Shown here one piece after another: positions 9,810 through 18,881 of a stretch of DNA of 64,000 bases; positions within the stretch are counted from its first letter, which is position 1, and the number at the start of each line of letters is the position of its first letter. Position numbers and translations under genes: made by a program. Under the pieces are notes generated by a model. It saw only the letters and a program-made list of their open reading frames with translations. It was not told the origin of the DNA and ran no database searches. The stretch lies in contig NZ_CP045670.1 in the NCBI RefSeq assembly GCF_017161325.1, positions 186,001-250,000 of the forward strand, in the 5' to 3' direction. This stretch comes from Treponema pedis (GTDB lineage: Bacteria > Spirochaetota > Spirochaetia > Treponematales > Treponemataceae).

Positions 9810-10919
9810 ATGAAATACTGCTCAAAATGTGTAATGCCGGATACGCGACCGGGTATTAGTTTTGACGAAAATGGGGTTTGTTCTGCTTGTCAGTCTTTTG
9901 CTAAACGAAAAAATGTTGATTATCAAAAGCGATGGCGTGAATTGGAAGCTTTATGTGATAAATATCGGGGAATGCATGGTTCAAATGGGTATGATTGTAT
10001 GATTGCCGTATCGGGCGGTAAAGATAGTCATTTTCAAACTTACCTTATGAAAGAAAAAATGAAAATGAATCCGTTACTTGTATCAGTTGAAGATAATTTT
10101 CCGATGACAAAAGCCGGAACTCATAATATAAAGAATATTTCAGAGGTTTTTGGATGTGATATTATTTCAATAAAACCGAATCTGCAGGCTCAAAAAGAAA
10201 TTGGGCGATATACCTTTGAAAAATATGGAAAACCAACATATTTAATTGATAGATATATATATACATATCCATTGCACATGGCAGTTAAATTTAATCTTCC
10301 CTTGTTGGTTTATGGGGAAAATGTATCTTATGAATACGGTGGAGCTAATGCGATTGAGACATATTCTGCAAAAGATCAAATAAATAATGGTGTTGCGAGC
10401 GGTATAAGTATTGAAGATTTACTAGATATAGGTATTAATGCAAAGGCTTTAAATTTTTTTCTTCCTCCATCAGAGACTGAAATAAATAAATTAGAACCTA
10501 TTTATCTTAGTTATTTTTTAGAATGGAATAGTTTTGATAATTACGAATTGGCAAAGCGATATGGTTTTCATGATTTAACACATGAGTGGGAAAGAACTCA
10601 TCATGTCGAACAATTTGATCAAGTGGAATCACCGGCTTATTTAGTACATTCATGGCTGAAATATCCCAAATTTGGTCATGCAGCTGCAACTGATTATTGT
10701 TCTAGAATGATTCGATATGGAATGATTACAAGAGATGAGGCAATCAAATTGGTCAAAGAGCATGATCATGCGTTAGATCCAAGAAGTGTTAGGGAATTTT
10801 GTCAATTTTTTGGATACAGTGAAAAAAAATTTTGGGAAATTATTGATAGGCATTATAATAAAAGCATTTTTGATAAAAAAAGTAACGGTATGTGGATATT
10901 AAAAGAATCTGTTAAGTAA
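9810..10919 (+). CDS. PP-loop N-acetyl sugar amidotransferase (LegA/PseA/WbpG family)
   Basis: A 369-residue protein with a zinc-ribbon-like start (Cys 4, 7, 24, 27) and the ATP-pyrophosphatase P-loop SGGKDS at 68-73. The family (TIGR03573 type) converts N-acetyl groups of bacterial sugars to acetamidino groups, as in Leg5Am7Ac and Pse5Ac7Am, or works with HisH/HisF-like partners in O-antigen synthesis. No HisH/HisF partners are present. Position between legG and legI suggests a nonulosonate substrate. The AAGGAG ribosome-binding site lies 7 bp before the ATG. A paralogue sits at 18882. Confidence 0.8.
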   Translation: MKYCSKCVMPDTRPGISFDENGVCSACQSFAKRKNVDYQKRWRELEALCDKYRGMHGSNGYDCMIAVSGGKDSHFQTYLMKEKMKMNPLLVSVEDNFPMTKAGTHNIKNISEVFGCDIISIKPNLQAQKEIGRYTFEKYGKPTYLIDRYIYTYPLHMAVKFNLPLLVYGENVSYEYGGANAIETYSAKDQINNGVASGISIEDLLDIGINAKALNFFLPPSETEINKLEPIYLSYFLEWNSFDNYELAKRYGFHDLTHEWERTHHVEQFDQVESPAYLVHSWLKYPKFGHAAATDYCSRMIRYGMITRDEAIKLVKEHDHALDPRSVREFCQFFGYSEKKFWEIIDRHYNKSIFDKKSNGMWILKESVK

Positions 10920-10923
10920 ACTT

Positions 10924-11547
10924 ATGTTAGAAAAATTGGATATAGTATTGATAGGTGCAGGTGGTCATTGTCTTTCCGCTATTGATATTATTGAGCAAGA
11001 GAATAGATATACTATTAAAGGAATATTAGATCCTGTAGGGATTGGTGGAAATATCCTTTCGTATCCTATATTAGGTGATGATTCTTTAATCCCGTCACTT
11101 GTTAATGATAAAACGGTTTTTCTGATAACAGTTGGGCAAATAAAATCTTCTGCGATACGCCAGCAAATTGCGGCTTTATTAACCGAGTATCACGCGAATA
11201 TTGGAACGGTGATTTCTCCTCGTGCCTATGTTTCAAGGTATGCCCATATTGGAGCTGGAACACTGATTTGTCATGATGCAGTAATTAATGCAGGTGCGAT
11301 TGTGGGCGAACATTGTATTATCAACACAAAGGCTGATATTGAGCACGGTGTTATCGTAAAAGATTTTTGCCATATTTCAACAGCAGCAGTCATAAATGGT
11401 GACTCTGTAATTAATCAAGGTGTTTTTATTGGAAGCAACGCGTGTGTAGCACAGGGTGTAACTGTGCAAGATAATTGCGTAATCAGTGCAGGAGCGTTTA
11501 TAAAAAATGAAGACTTTTATTATTGCGGAAGCAGGTGTGAATCATAA
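10924..11547 (+). CDS. NeuD/PglD-type sugar O/N-acetyltransferase (LegH candidate)
   Basis: A 207-residue protein with an N-terminal nucleotide-binding-like segment (DIVLIGAGGHCLSAIDII) and a C-terminal hexapeptide-repeat beta-helix (GAGTLICHDAVINAGAIVGEH region), the two-part layout of NeuD/PglD/LegH. In the legionaminic pathway the LegH acetyltransferase acts after LegC; that role would suit this gene. Its 3' end overlaps legI by 41 bases, so the usual VVTKDIP tail is replaced by an out-of-frame ending. This suggests a slight truncation or an unusually deep overlap. Start ATG follows legA-like gene by 4 bp. Confidence 0.7.
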   Translation: MLEKLDIVLIGAGGHCLSAIDIIEQENRYTIKGILDPVGIGGNILSYPILGDDSLIPSLVNDKTVFLITVGQIKSSAIRQQIAALLTEYHANIGTVISPRAYVSRYAHIGAGTLICHDAVINAGAIVGEHCIINTKADIEHGVIVKDFCHISTAAVINGDSVINQGVFIGSNACVAQGVTVQDNCVISAGAFIKNEDFYYCGSRCES

Positions 11548-12502
11548 CGGCAAATTAGACATTGCATTAAAATTGTGCGATGAGGCAAAAAAAACAGGGG
11601 CGGACGCTGTTAAATTTCAAACATGGAAGACTGAGGCTCTTCTTACAAAAACCGTTGCCCAAGCCGACTATCAAGTGCGGAATACCAGAAAAACAAGTTC
11701 TCAGTTTGAGATGTTAAAGGCTTTGGAACTTTCTTATGAAGATTTTCAAAAGGTAAAAGAATATTGCAACTCTATCGGTATTATGTTTTTGTCAACAGCC
11801 TTTGAAAAGGAAAGTTTGGATTTTTTGATTGGCTTAAAAATGCCAATGATTAAAATCGGTTCGGGAGAAATAACCAACATTCCTTTTTTACGCTATGCGG
11901 GTTCAAAACATCTACCTATTATTTTAAGTACGGGAATGGGTTCTTTATCGAATACAGATGTTGCCTATAGAACGTTGAAGGCCGCGGGGGTAGAACATAT
12001 TACGCTTTTGCACTGCACGACAAATTATCCTTGTCCAATGGATGCGGTGAATCTAACTGCAATGCAAACTCTGCATTCCGCTTTTCACTGTCCAGTAGGG
12101 TATTCGGATCACACTGTAGGTGATGAAGTTTCCATTGCAGCGGTTGCTCTTGGGGCTTCTGTTATTGAAAAACATTTTACGCTTGATATAACAATGGAAG
12201 GTCCAGATCATGCCGCAAGTACCAATCCGAAAGAGTTCTCGATAATGGTACAAAAAATTAGAAACATAGAAAAAGCATTAGGTAGTGGTATAAAGCTTCC
12301 GTCGCAAGCAGAAAGAAAAATATCTGAAGTTGTGTTAAAACGAATTGTTGCAAAAAAGAAAATTTCTTGCGGCGAAAAATTTTCAGACGATAATATAACC
12401 GTAAAACGAAGTTCTGACGGTGTTTCCGCTTCGCTTTGGGATACCGTTATTGGACTAAGTGCAAAAAAAGATTTTGCAGAAGATGAGGGAATTGAGTTAT
12501 GA
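11507..12502 (+). CDS. legI: NeuB/LegI-type nonulosonic acid synthase
   Basis: A 331-residue protein with the NeuB TIM-barrel domain (IIAEAGVNHNG at the start, VKFQTW, IKIGSGE, STGM, HCTTNYP, GYSDHT, EKHFT) and a C-terminal SAF antifreeze-like domain from about residue 275. It condenses phosphoenolpyruvate with a 6-carbon amino sugar, giving a sialic- or legionaminic-type acid. The 6-deoxy sugar genes legB/legC/legG upstream favour legionaminic acid. The ATG overlaps the acetyltransferase by 41 bases, and the stop overlaps legF by ATGA. Confidence 0.88.
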   Translation: MKTFIIAEAGVNHNGKLDIALKLCDEAKKTGADAVKFQTWKTEALLTKTVAQADYQVRNTRKTSSQFEMLKALELSYEDFQKVKEYCNSIGIMFLSTAFEKESLDFLIGLKMPMIKIGSGEITNIPFLRYAGSKHLPIILSTGMGSLSNTDVAYRTLKAAGVEHITLLHCTTNYPCPMDAVNLTAMQTLHSAFHCPVGYSDHTVGDEVSIAAVALGASVIEKHFTLDITMEGPDHAASTNPKEFSIMVQKIRNIEKALGSGIKLPSQAERKISEVVLKRIVAKKKISCGEKFSDDNITVKRSSDGVSASLWDTVIGLSAKKDFAEDEGIEL

Positions 12503-13206
12503 AATACACTGAAGAATATCTTTTTGTCATTCCCGCACGAGGCGGCAGTAAAGGTATACCTCATAAAAATATTAAGCCGCTGAATGGAAAGCCTTTAATT
12601 TGTTACTCAATAGATATTGCAAGAAGTTTCACTGATGATGAAAATATATGTCTTTCAACCGATGATAAAGATATTATTGCCGTTGCAAATAACTATGGAT
12701 TAAAAGTTCCTTTTGTGAGACCTGATGAGTTTGCGACGGATACGGCAACAACGAATGATGTTTTACTTCATGCTCTTGAGTATTATGAGACTCTTGGACG
12801 AAAATATAAAGCGATAGTTTTATTACAGCCTACTTCTCCGCTTCGGTCTACGCAGGATGTATTAAATGCAATAGAACTATATATAGATGAGTTAGATATG
12901 GTTGTTTCCGTTAAAACATCCGATATCGCGGCAGTTATTTGCGAAGAAAACAGTAATGGATTCCTTGAAATGTCCTTCAGTAAAAATGCCACTCGGCGGC
13001 AAGATGTAAAACCGTATTATGAATATAATGGTGCCGTATATGTGATAAATCCGAAATCTTTAAAAGACAAGGGGATGTTCCATTTTACAAAAATCAAAAA
13101 AACGGTGATGGATACCATTCGCTCAATTGATATTGATACAAATTTTGATTGGCAGTTTGCTGAATTTATTTTACATCGTCAGGATGCTGGAGATTTAGCA
13201 AAATGA
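12499..13206 (+). CDS. legF: CMP-nonulosonate cytidylyltransferase
   Basis: A 235-residue NeuA/LegF enzyme with the N-terminal nucleotide loop IPARGGSKGIPHKN (11-24), the LLQPTSPLR motif, and the NGAVYV motif near 175. It activates the free nonulosonic acid with CTP. It is coupled by four-base overlaps to legI before and ptmE after. Length matches LegF/NeuA single-domain forms without the C-terminal esterase domain. Confidence 0.87.
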   Translation: MKYTEEYLFVIPARGGSKGIPHKNIKPLNGKPLICYSIDIARSFTDDENICLSTDDKDIIAVANNYGLKVPFVRPDEFATDTATTNDVLLHALEYYETLGRKYKAIVLLQPTSPLRSTQDVLNAIELYIDELDMVVSVKTSDIAAVICEENSNGFLEMSFSKNATRRQDVKPYYEYNGAVYVINPKSLKDKGMFHFTKIKKTVMDTIRSIDIDTNFDWQFAEFILHRQDAGDLAK

Positions 13207-14267
13207 ATGTACAGGTTTTGAATATTTATAAGATACATTACAGCTGTACGATTCTTGATGCTTTGACACAACTTAACATGGTTTCAGATAACGGCATGCT
13301 TACTTTATTTGTTGTTGATGACAACGATTGTGTGATAGGCTCGCTTACTGATGGAGATTGTCGTCGTGCTTTAATATCTGGTATTGCTTTGAATGAAGCG
13401 GTAGAATCGGTTATGCATAAAGATTTTACCTACATCATCACCGGCAGTAATTACTCAATAGAACTTATCAAACATATTCGTCAAAAGGGACTTAAGCTTG
13501 TACCGTATCTCAATGGAGATAAAACGATTCGAAAGATCTTAGATTTTTCCGATGGAAAATCATATTTACCGATAGATGCGGTTTTGATGGCAGGCGGAAA
13601 AGGGGAACGGCTTCGTCCGTTGACGCTTACAACGCCGAAACCGCTTTTGAAAGTAGGTGATAAACCGATTATTGATTATAATATTGATAACCTGATGCAT
13701 TATGGTATTGACCATATACATGTTACGGTTAATTATTTAGCGGAACAGATTGAAGATCATTTTTCCAGTGAAAAAAACGGCGTAAAGATTAACTGTATCC
13801 GAGAGGGTGAAAAGTTTTTAGGAACCGTTGGCGGTGTTCAATATATTACTGAATGGTATAATGATGTTATTCTTTTAATGAATTCCGACCTTTTTACCAA
13901 TATCAATTTAGAAGATTTTTATTTGCATTTTTTGAAGTATAAAGCGGATATGAGTGTGGCCGCTATGCCATATAATGTAAATATTCCGTACGGAATTCTT
14001 GAACTTGAGGATACACGAAATATTGTTGGAATAAAAGAAAAGCCGAATTATTATTATTATGCCAATGCAGGAATATATCTTTTCAAAAAAGAACTTCTTG
14101 ATTTTATTCCTAAGGATAGGTACTATGATGCCACTGACTTTTTGATGGATTTAATTAAGCATAACCGCAAAGTTATTCGCTTTCCTATTTCTGGCTATTG
14201 GATTGATATTGGGAAACCGGCTGATTTTCAAAAAATTCAGGAAATTGCAGGACATTTAAAAAAATAG
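13203..14267 (+). CDS. ptmE: CBS-pair sugar-1-phosphate nucleotidyltransferase (PtmE-like)
   Basis: A 354-residue two-domain protein: a CBS pair (about 1-120) and a nucleotidyltransferase domain beginning VLMAGGKGERLRPLT at about 127. This arrangement is typical of PtmE, the GlcN-1-P guanylyltransferase that makes the GDP-sugar precursor of legionaminic acid. This supports a GDP- rather than UDP-linked pathway for the neighbouring leg genes. The usual partners PtmF (GlmS-like) and PtmA are not in the window. It is the last intact gene before the decayed block. Confidence 0.8.
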   Translation: MNVQVLNIYKIHYSCTILDALTQLNMVSDNGMLTLFVVDDNDCVIGSLTDGDCRRALISGIALNEAVESVMHKDFTYIITGSNYSIELIKHIRQKGLKLVPYLNGDKTIRKILDFSDGKSYLPIDAVLMAGGKGERLRPLTLTTPKPLLKVGDKPIIDYNIDNLMHYGIDHIHVTVNYLAEQIEDHFSSEKNGVKINCIREGEKFLGTVGGVQYITEWYNDVILLMNSDLFTNINLEDFYLHFLKYKADMSVAAMPYNVNIPYGILELEDTRNIVGIKEKPNYYYYANAGIYLFKKELLDFIPKDRYYDATDFLMDLIKHNRKVIRFPISGYWIDIGKPADFQKIQEIAGHLKK

Positions 14268-14278
14268 CTCTGTTGTAT

Positions 14279-15602
14279 ATGAGAAAATTGTTGGAAAATA
14301 CTTTAGTTTTTATGGTTAGTAATATTTTTATAAAAGCTGAGGTTTTTATTATTACTGCTTTATACTCATTTAATATCTCCCGATGAGTATGGAGTGATAC
14401 ATTTTTTAGTTATTACTGCGAGTTTGTTAACGATACTTATTTCTTTTATGATATACAGAGGGCTTTCACGTTTTTATTTTACTTGTAAAAATGATGGTGA
14501 GATAAGTGTACTGTATACTGTTAGTATTAAATTTTCTTTTTTCACTACTACATTTTTCTATATAATTTTATATATAATTCTTGTTTTTATCAAAACTGAA
14601 TGTACATTTTCAATAAAAACTTTTTTATATTGTACTTGTTATTTCATGGTTAGATATTTTTATAAATAACGCTATTGCAGTATTAACAGCACAAAATATG
14701 TTTTATTATTGACAATGATTATTTCTCTTATCTGTATACTACTAAATATTATATTTATTGTTAATTTTAAAAGTAGGGTATTAGCTTTTTTAGTGGATTT
14801 AATAAAAGAAAATTTTATATGCAATAGCATGTTTGTATTTAACAAAAAAAATATCTATTATGGAGATATTCGAAACATAAAAACTGCGTGAGATGATATG
14901 GTATTCATTTGTACGAATAGCTCTTGAATTGTCGGAACTTGTGACAACTTTTGTTGATCGTGTAATGATTTATAATCTGAAAGCAAGCTATGATGCTGGT
15001 ATATATTTTATTGGCTATAAGATTGGGTCTATAGCAGATATTTTAATGATATCGGTAAATACAGCTATGGTGCCTAATATATTCGAAAAACATAGTGCAG
15101 AAAATTCAATCTATAGTGAAATTGAAAAAGTAAGTTCTATAGTTTTTATCTTTTTTATTTTATTATTTTTGAGATGTCTCTTATTATCAATGATATATTT
15201 GTTTTTTTAATGAAATATATACAATAGCGAATATTGTTGTGTTATTAGTTCTGTATAATTTTTATTTTAATGGTTTAAAATTAATTTTTAAAATATAAGT
15301 TGATTATAATCTTAGATTTACTAAATATAAATTTGTCTTGTGGGTTTGTATCACTATTTTAAATATTGGTTTTAATTTTATTTTTATTCTTCTTTTTTGG
15401 TATGAATGTGGTGTTTTTTGCTACTTTGTTATCATACATGGTTATACTTCCATTTATTATAGGTTTAGCATATAAAGTTTCTCTCGTTAGTTTTGATAGA
15501 AAACTTATTATAGGATTTTTAATAACTTTTTTAGGTAATGTATTTATTTTTATGCCAGCAACTACTTTTGTTTTATTTATGATAAAATGTTTTTATGTTT
15601 AG
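14279..15602 (+). pseudogene. decayed second Wzx-type flippase
   Basis: Four or more broken frames (14279-14385, 14394-14669, 14709-14891, 14893-15210, 15366-15602) read in order as a flippase: NTLVFMVSNIF near the start, then SPDEYGVIHFLV, and an internal TFVDRVMIYNL...DAGIYFIGYKIGSI stretch that is diagnostic of Wzx proteins, then hydrophobic C-terminal segments. Stops and frameshifts separate every part and base composition is extremely AT-rich. The combined length matches one full flippase gene, so this is point decay rather than deletion. Confidence 0.7.
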
Positions 15603-15604
15603 CA

Positions 15605-15628
15605 TTTTTTTTTTTTTTTTTTTTTTTT
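15605..15628. repeat. homopolymer of 24 T
   Basis: An uninterrupted run of 24 T on the plus strand, three bases after the last flippase fragment stop. It is much longer than other homopolymers in the window (7-13). It is in non-coding decayed sequence, so it is probably neutral, but its length makes it prone to slippage and to assembly error. Confidence 0.9.
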
Positions 15629-15849
15629 GTTTATTTTTCTTTAACTTTAATATAAATTTATTAAAAGGCTTATTTTTAAAATATAATGATAGGGAGTTAT
15701 TATGAAATTCTTCATTTTTATTTTCTATAAGTTTAGTTTTGATGAATAAATTTAAGAAATTTATTATAGAATCAGGTCGAAAGGTAAGATTTGAAACTTA
15801 TGCTATGGGGTTTAATATTATTGAATTTTTAAAACAAAGAGAATAAATC

Positions 15850-17452
15850 AATAATGAGAAAAGAGTTGGTATTTATTATTCAGGTACGCTTATATATAAA
15901 AGGTGAACGAATGATGAAGATATCGATTTGATTTATAGAGATTTTGATTGTGGGGCTGGGAGACTTACAGAGTATGTCTATGATATCTATGCCATTATTA
16001 TTATAATAAAAAAATAAGTTTTTTGTTTTGTGGATGAGACATCTCTTTATAAAATATATTATGTATTTAATAATACTTGTTTGCATATTTTAATTCATTT
16101 TATGTTTTGGCAAAAGTATTAAAAATTCATACAGTGAATTGGCGGGTTTTAATTGAAAAATGATTTCAACGCGGTGTTTTAAGTAACGAAACTATATTTT
16201 CTGATATATCATCTTCAGGGTAATGAGGTTGTGATGCATGATTTTGAAATAAATAGATTGTGTTGTTTTGCCTAAGAGCATTCTTTTATTATTGATATTT
16301 TAAGTAAAAATTTTAATGACTGTGTAGATTATCTTACTGAAAAATTATGAATATTAGTTCAAAAATTTCTAAATTGTATAATAAAGTTACTATAAATATG
16401 ACTGCATGATTAGATTATCGAATGGTTTTAGCTTCTTTTATTTCAAGCGGTAAACAGTCTTCTTTACAATATGGAGTTGGAAATTCTTTCCTGGCTAATA
16501 CTAAAACAGAAGACTTCAAGATTGTTAAATGTATTGCTAAAAAATATGGGTTACAATATGATATTATGTATTGGACAACACCTGGGGGAGTATAGATATT
16601 ATTTTAAATTTACATCAGTACTTGGAGTATTTTGTAATATATGGTTGTAATATGAATATTTTAAAATTTTACTCTAAAGAGTTACCCTTATTTACTGACT
16701 TTGCAGAATTTGGATATTTTGGAGAATCATTTAGGAATGCGGATTATTTTGAGCATCTTGGTAGCAGTGCTGGCTTTCTGTTTGATGATGCTAGAGATAA
16801 ATATCTGAATTATGATTAGAAAATATTTTATACACTTCCGATATATTTGATTTATGGAGAGAAAGCATTAAGAAGTATTTTTCAATGGATATTTTTAATA
16901 ATAAAGTCACACAATAATTATTGACATCTCTATTAATAAAATATCGCAGAGGGGTTGATTTGTTGATGTAAATCTTTTTAAATCAATATTATGTATGGGG
17001 TCTCAATTATGGGAGATGTTTTTGTATTGGGTGTTGATGAATTTATGCCATTAACGTATAAAAATAATACTAAATTTATGATATCTGTTTTATTGAATAC
17101 TAATAAATCAATTTTTGATTACCCTGTGTTTCTCTCTGTCGGTTTTGGAATTATAATAAAGTGAAAGGTGGATTAATAGAGCCTTATTTTGCTGTCTTAA
17201 AAATATGAATTACTGACAGTATAAGAAATACTGCTGTAGAATAGACCATGAGGAAATTTTACCATATGATTGCTCGAAAAAATAAATCTTACATTAAACA
17301 GCATTTAGTAAACAAAGTTAAAATAGTTTTTGATATTAACACGTTACATAGAGAGAATTTGAAACTTATTTTCCCTGATAAGTTTATGGGTGATTATAGA
17401 TTTCTTTATGAATATTATTTGTATTTATTATTAATAAAGGTTGTGATTTTAT
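15850..17452 (+). pseudogene. decayed asparagine-synthetase-like protein
   Basis: Multiple short frames join into one protein. Near 16396 the frame reads TA(stop)LDYRMVLASF, the altered form of the T-x-GLDSR-x-x-LA signature of asparagine-synthase domains in glycan loci, followed by SSGKQSSLQYGVGN and then, in other frames, CDF-like AEFGYFGESFRNADYFEHLGSS (16690-16770) and a basic C-terminal tail to 17452. A short N-terminal glutaminase-like part can be guessed before 16300. In-frame stops are very numerous. A separate 34-residue remnant at 15742-15846 was not recognised. The gene is clearly dead. Confidence 0.5.
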
Positions 17453-17465
17453 AAGGTGTATTGTT

Positions 17466-18857
17466 ATGAAAACAGATGTTATTGAAAAGGTGAAATATAT
17501 TGAAACCAGCTATCCTGTTGAAACTATTGAATATGATGGTATAAAGCTGTGGCCGTTTCTGCGTTCAAATATATTCACGATTTATTATTATTCAGATGAA
17601 CAGTCAGATTCTGTTGTAATGAAGAATGTTTCAGCAATTCGGCGTATATGGCAAGCAATTACAACAACATCTTTAAAAGTGATGTTCAAAAAAAATGCAG
17701 CCTTTGTATTTACGGATGATGTAGGTGTAAAAAAATATAATGGTGCCTATATTGATCGAATTATGTATGGAATTTTTACTGTAGAGGCTAAAACCATACC
17801 TTGTGTGGTAAAATTAATGTCGAGAAATATTACTGCAAAAGATAAATACATCAATTCAGATTTTATTATATTTATAGCCAAATTAATGGAAATATTTTAT
17901 AAACCGAAGTTGACTAATATAAAAAATATATGCATTTTGGATGAAATTATTGAATACTTAAAAATTGATTTTAAATATTCAAAATATTTACGCTCAGTTA
18001 AAATTCTGTTAGATTTTTATACTTGGTATTTTAAACTAATAAAACCGATTAAAATATATGTAAATTGTTACTATGATTTTTGGCGACTGCCTGCTTTTTT
18101 TGTTGCTAAACAAATGCGTATACCTATAATTGAGATGCAGCATGGTTTAATAAATCTATCGAATATAGCATATATTGGATTTAAGAATATTACACCTAAT
18201 CCATATCCCACACATTTGTTTGTTTTTGGTGATGCATTTAAATTGTCCGTAAATGAATTTATATATCCTAGTAAAAATATTTTTGTTGTAGGGAATTGTT
18301 ATATAGATTTAATGTTGCGAGATAAAAATAGGAATTCGAAATTATTTAATAAAAAATATCCTAATATTAACAATAAGATAATTATCACTGTTGCCAGCCA
18401 ATATGATATTGATAGGGAGATATTGGATTTTACAATGCAAACTGCCTCGATGGATGAACGTTTCTTTTTTATTTTTATTCCGAGGTTCATAAAGGATTAT
18501 CATAAAAAATTTAAACATGCCAATATTTCAATTGAAACGGAGTTGGATGTATATCAGTGTATGCAAAATTCACATATTACATCGGCAGTTGTGTCAACAT
18601 GTGCTGTTGAAAGCTTGGCTTTCGGTACGCCGACTGTCTTAATAAATATTGGAGGCCTTGCGGTATTCAATTATGCCGATTTTTTTTCAGAGATTCATTC
18701 GGTTTTATATGCTGATACACCGGACGAATATGTACAGCAAATATATAAAGCAATAGCATTTGATAGAGTCTCTGTAGCAGAAGAAGGCAAATTATTTTTT
18801 GCGGATAACTATTCTGAGAGATTAAAAGATGCAATTATAAAAATTGAAAGTAAATAA
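17466..18857 (+). CDS. putative GT-B-like surface carbohydrate protein
   Basis: A 463-residue soluble protein, intact and with an unbroken frame directly after the decayed block. The C-terminal half has features of GT-B glycosyltransferase-like proteins in glycan clusters: IPIIEMQHG (about 221-229), a FGD.FK segment, VGNCYID, IITVASQ and then ESLAFGTPTVLINIGG (about 380-395), which resembles a nucleotide-sugar or CMP-sugar donor site. No specific family is recognised; a transferase for the nonulosonic acid is one possibility. The ATG lies 12 bp after a stretch lacking a clear terminator. Confidence 0.5.
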   Translation: MKTDVIEKVKYIETSYPVETIEYDGIKLWPFLRSNIFTIYYYSDEQSDSVVMKNVSAIRRIWQAITTTSLKVMFKKNAAFVFTDDVGVKKYNGAYIDRIMYGIFTVEAKTIPCVVKLMSRNITAKDKYINSDFIIFIAKLMEIFYKPKLTNIKNICILDEIIEYLKIDFKYSKYLRSVKILLDFYTWYFKLIKPIKIYVNCYYDFWRLPAFFVAKQMRIPIIEMQHGLINLSNIAYIGFKNITPNPYPTHLFVFGDAFKLSVNEFIYPSKNIFVVGNCYIDLMLRDKNRNSKLFNKKYPNINNKIIITVASQYDIDREILDFTMQTASMDERFFFIFIPRFIKDYHKKFKHANISIETELDVYQCMQNSHITSAVVSTCAVESLAFGTPTVLINIGGLAVFNYADFFSEIHSVLYADTPDEYVQQIYKAIAFDRVSVAEEGKLFFADNYSERLKDAIIKIESK

Positions 18858-18881
18858 ATTATTATTTAGGAAGGTTGTTTT

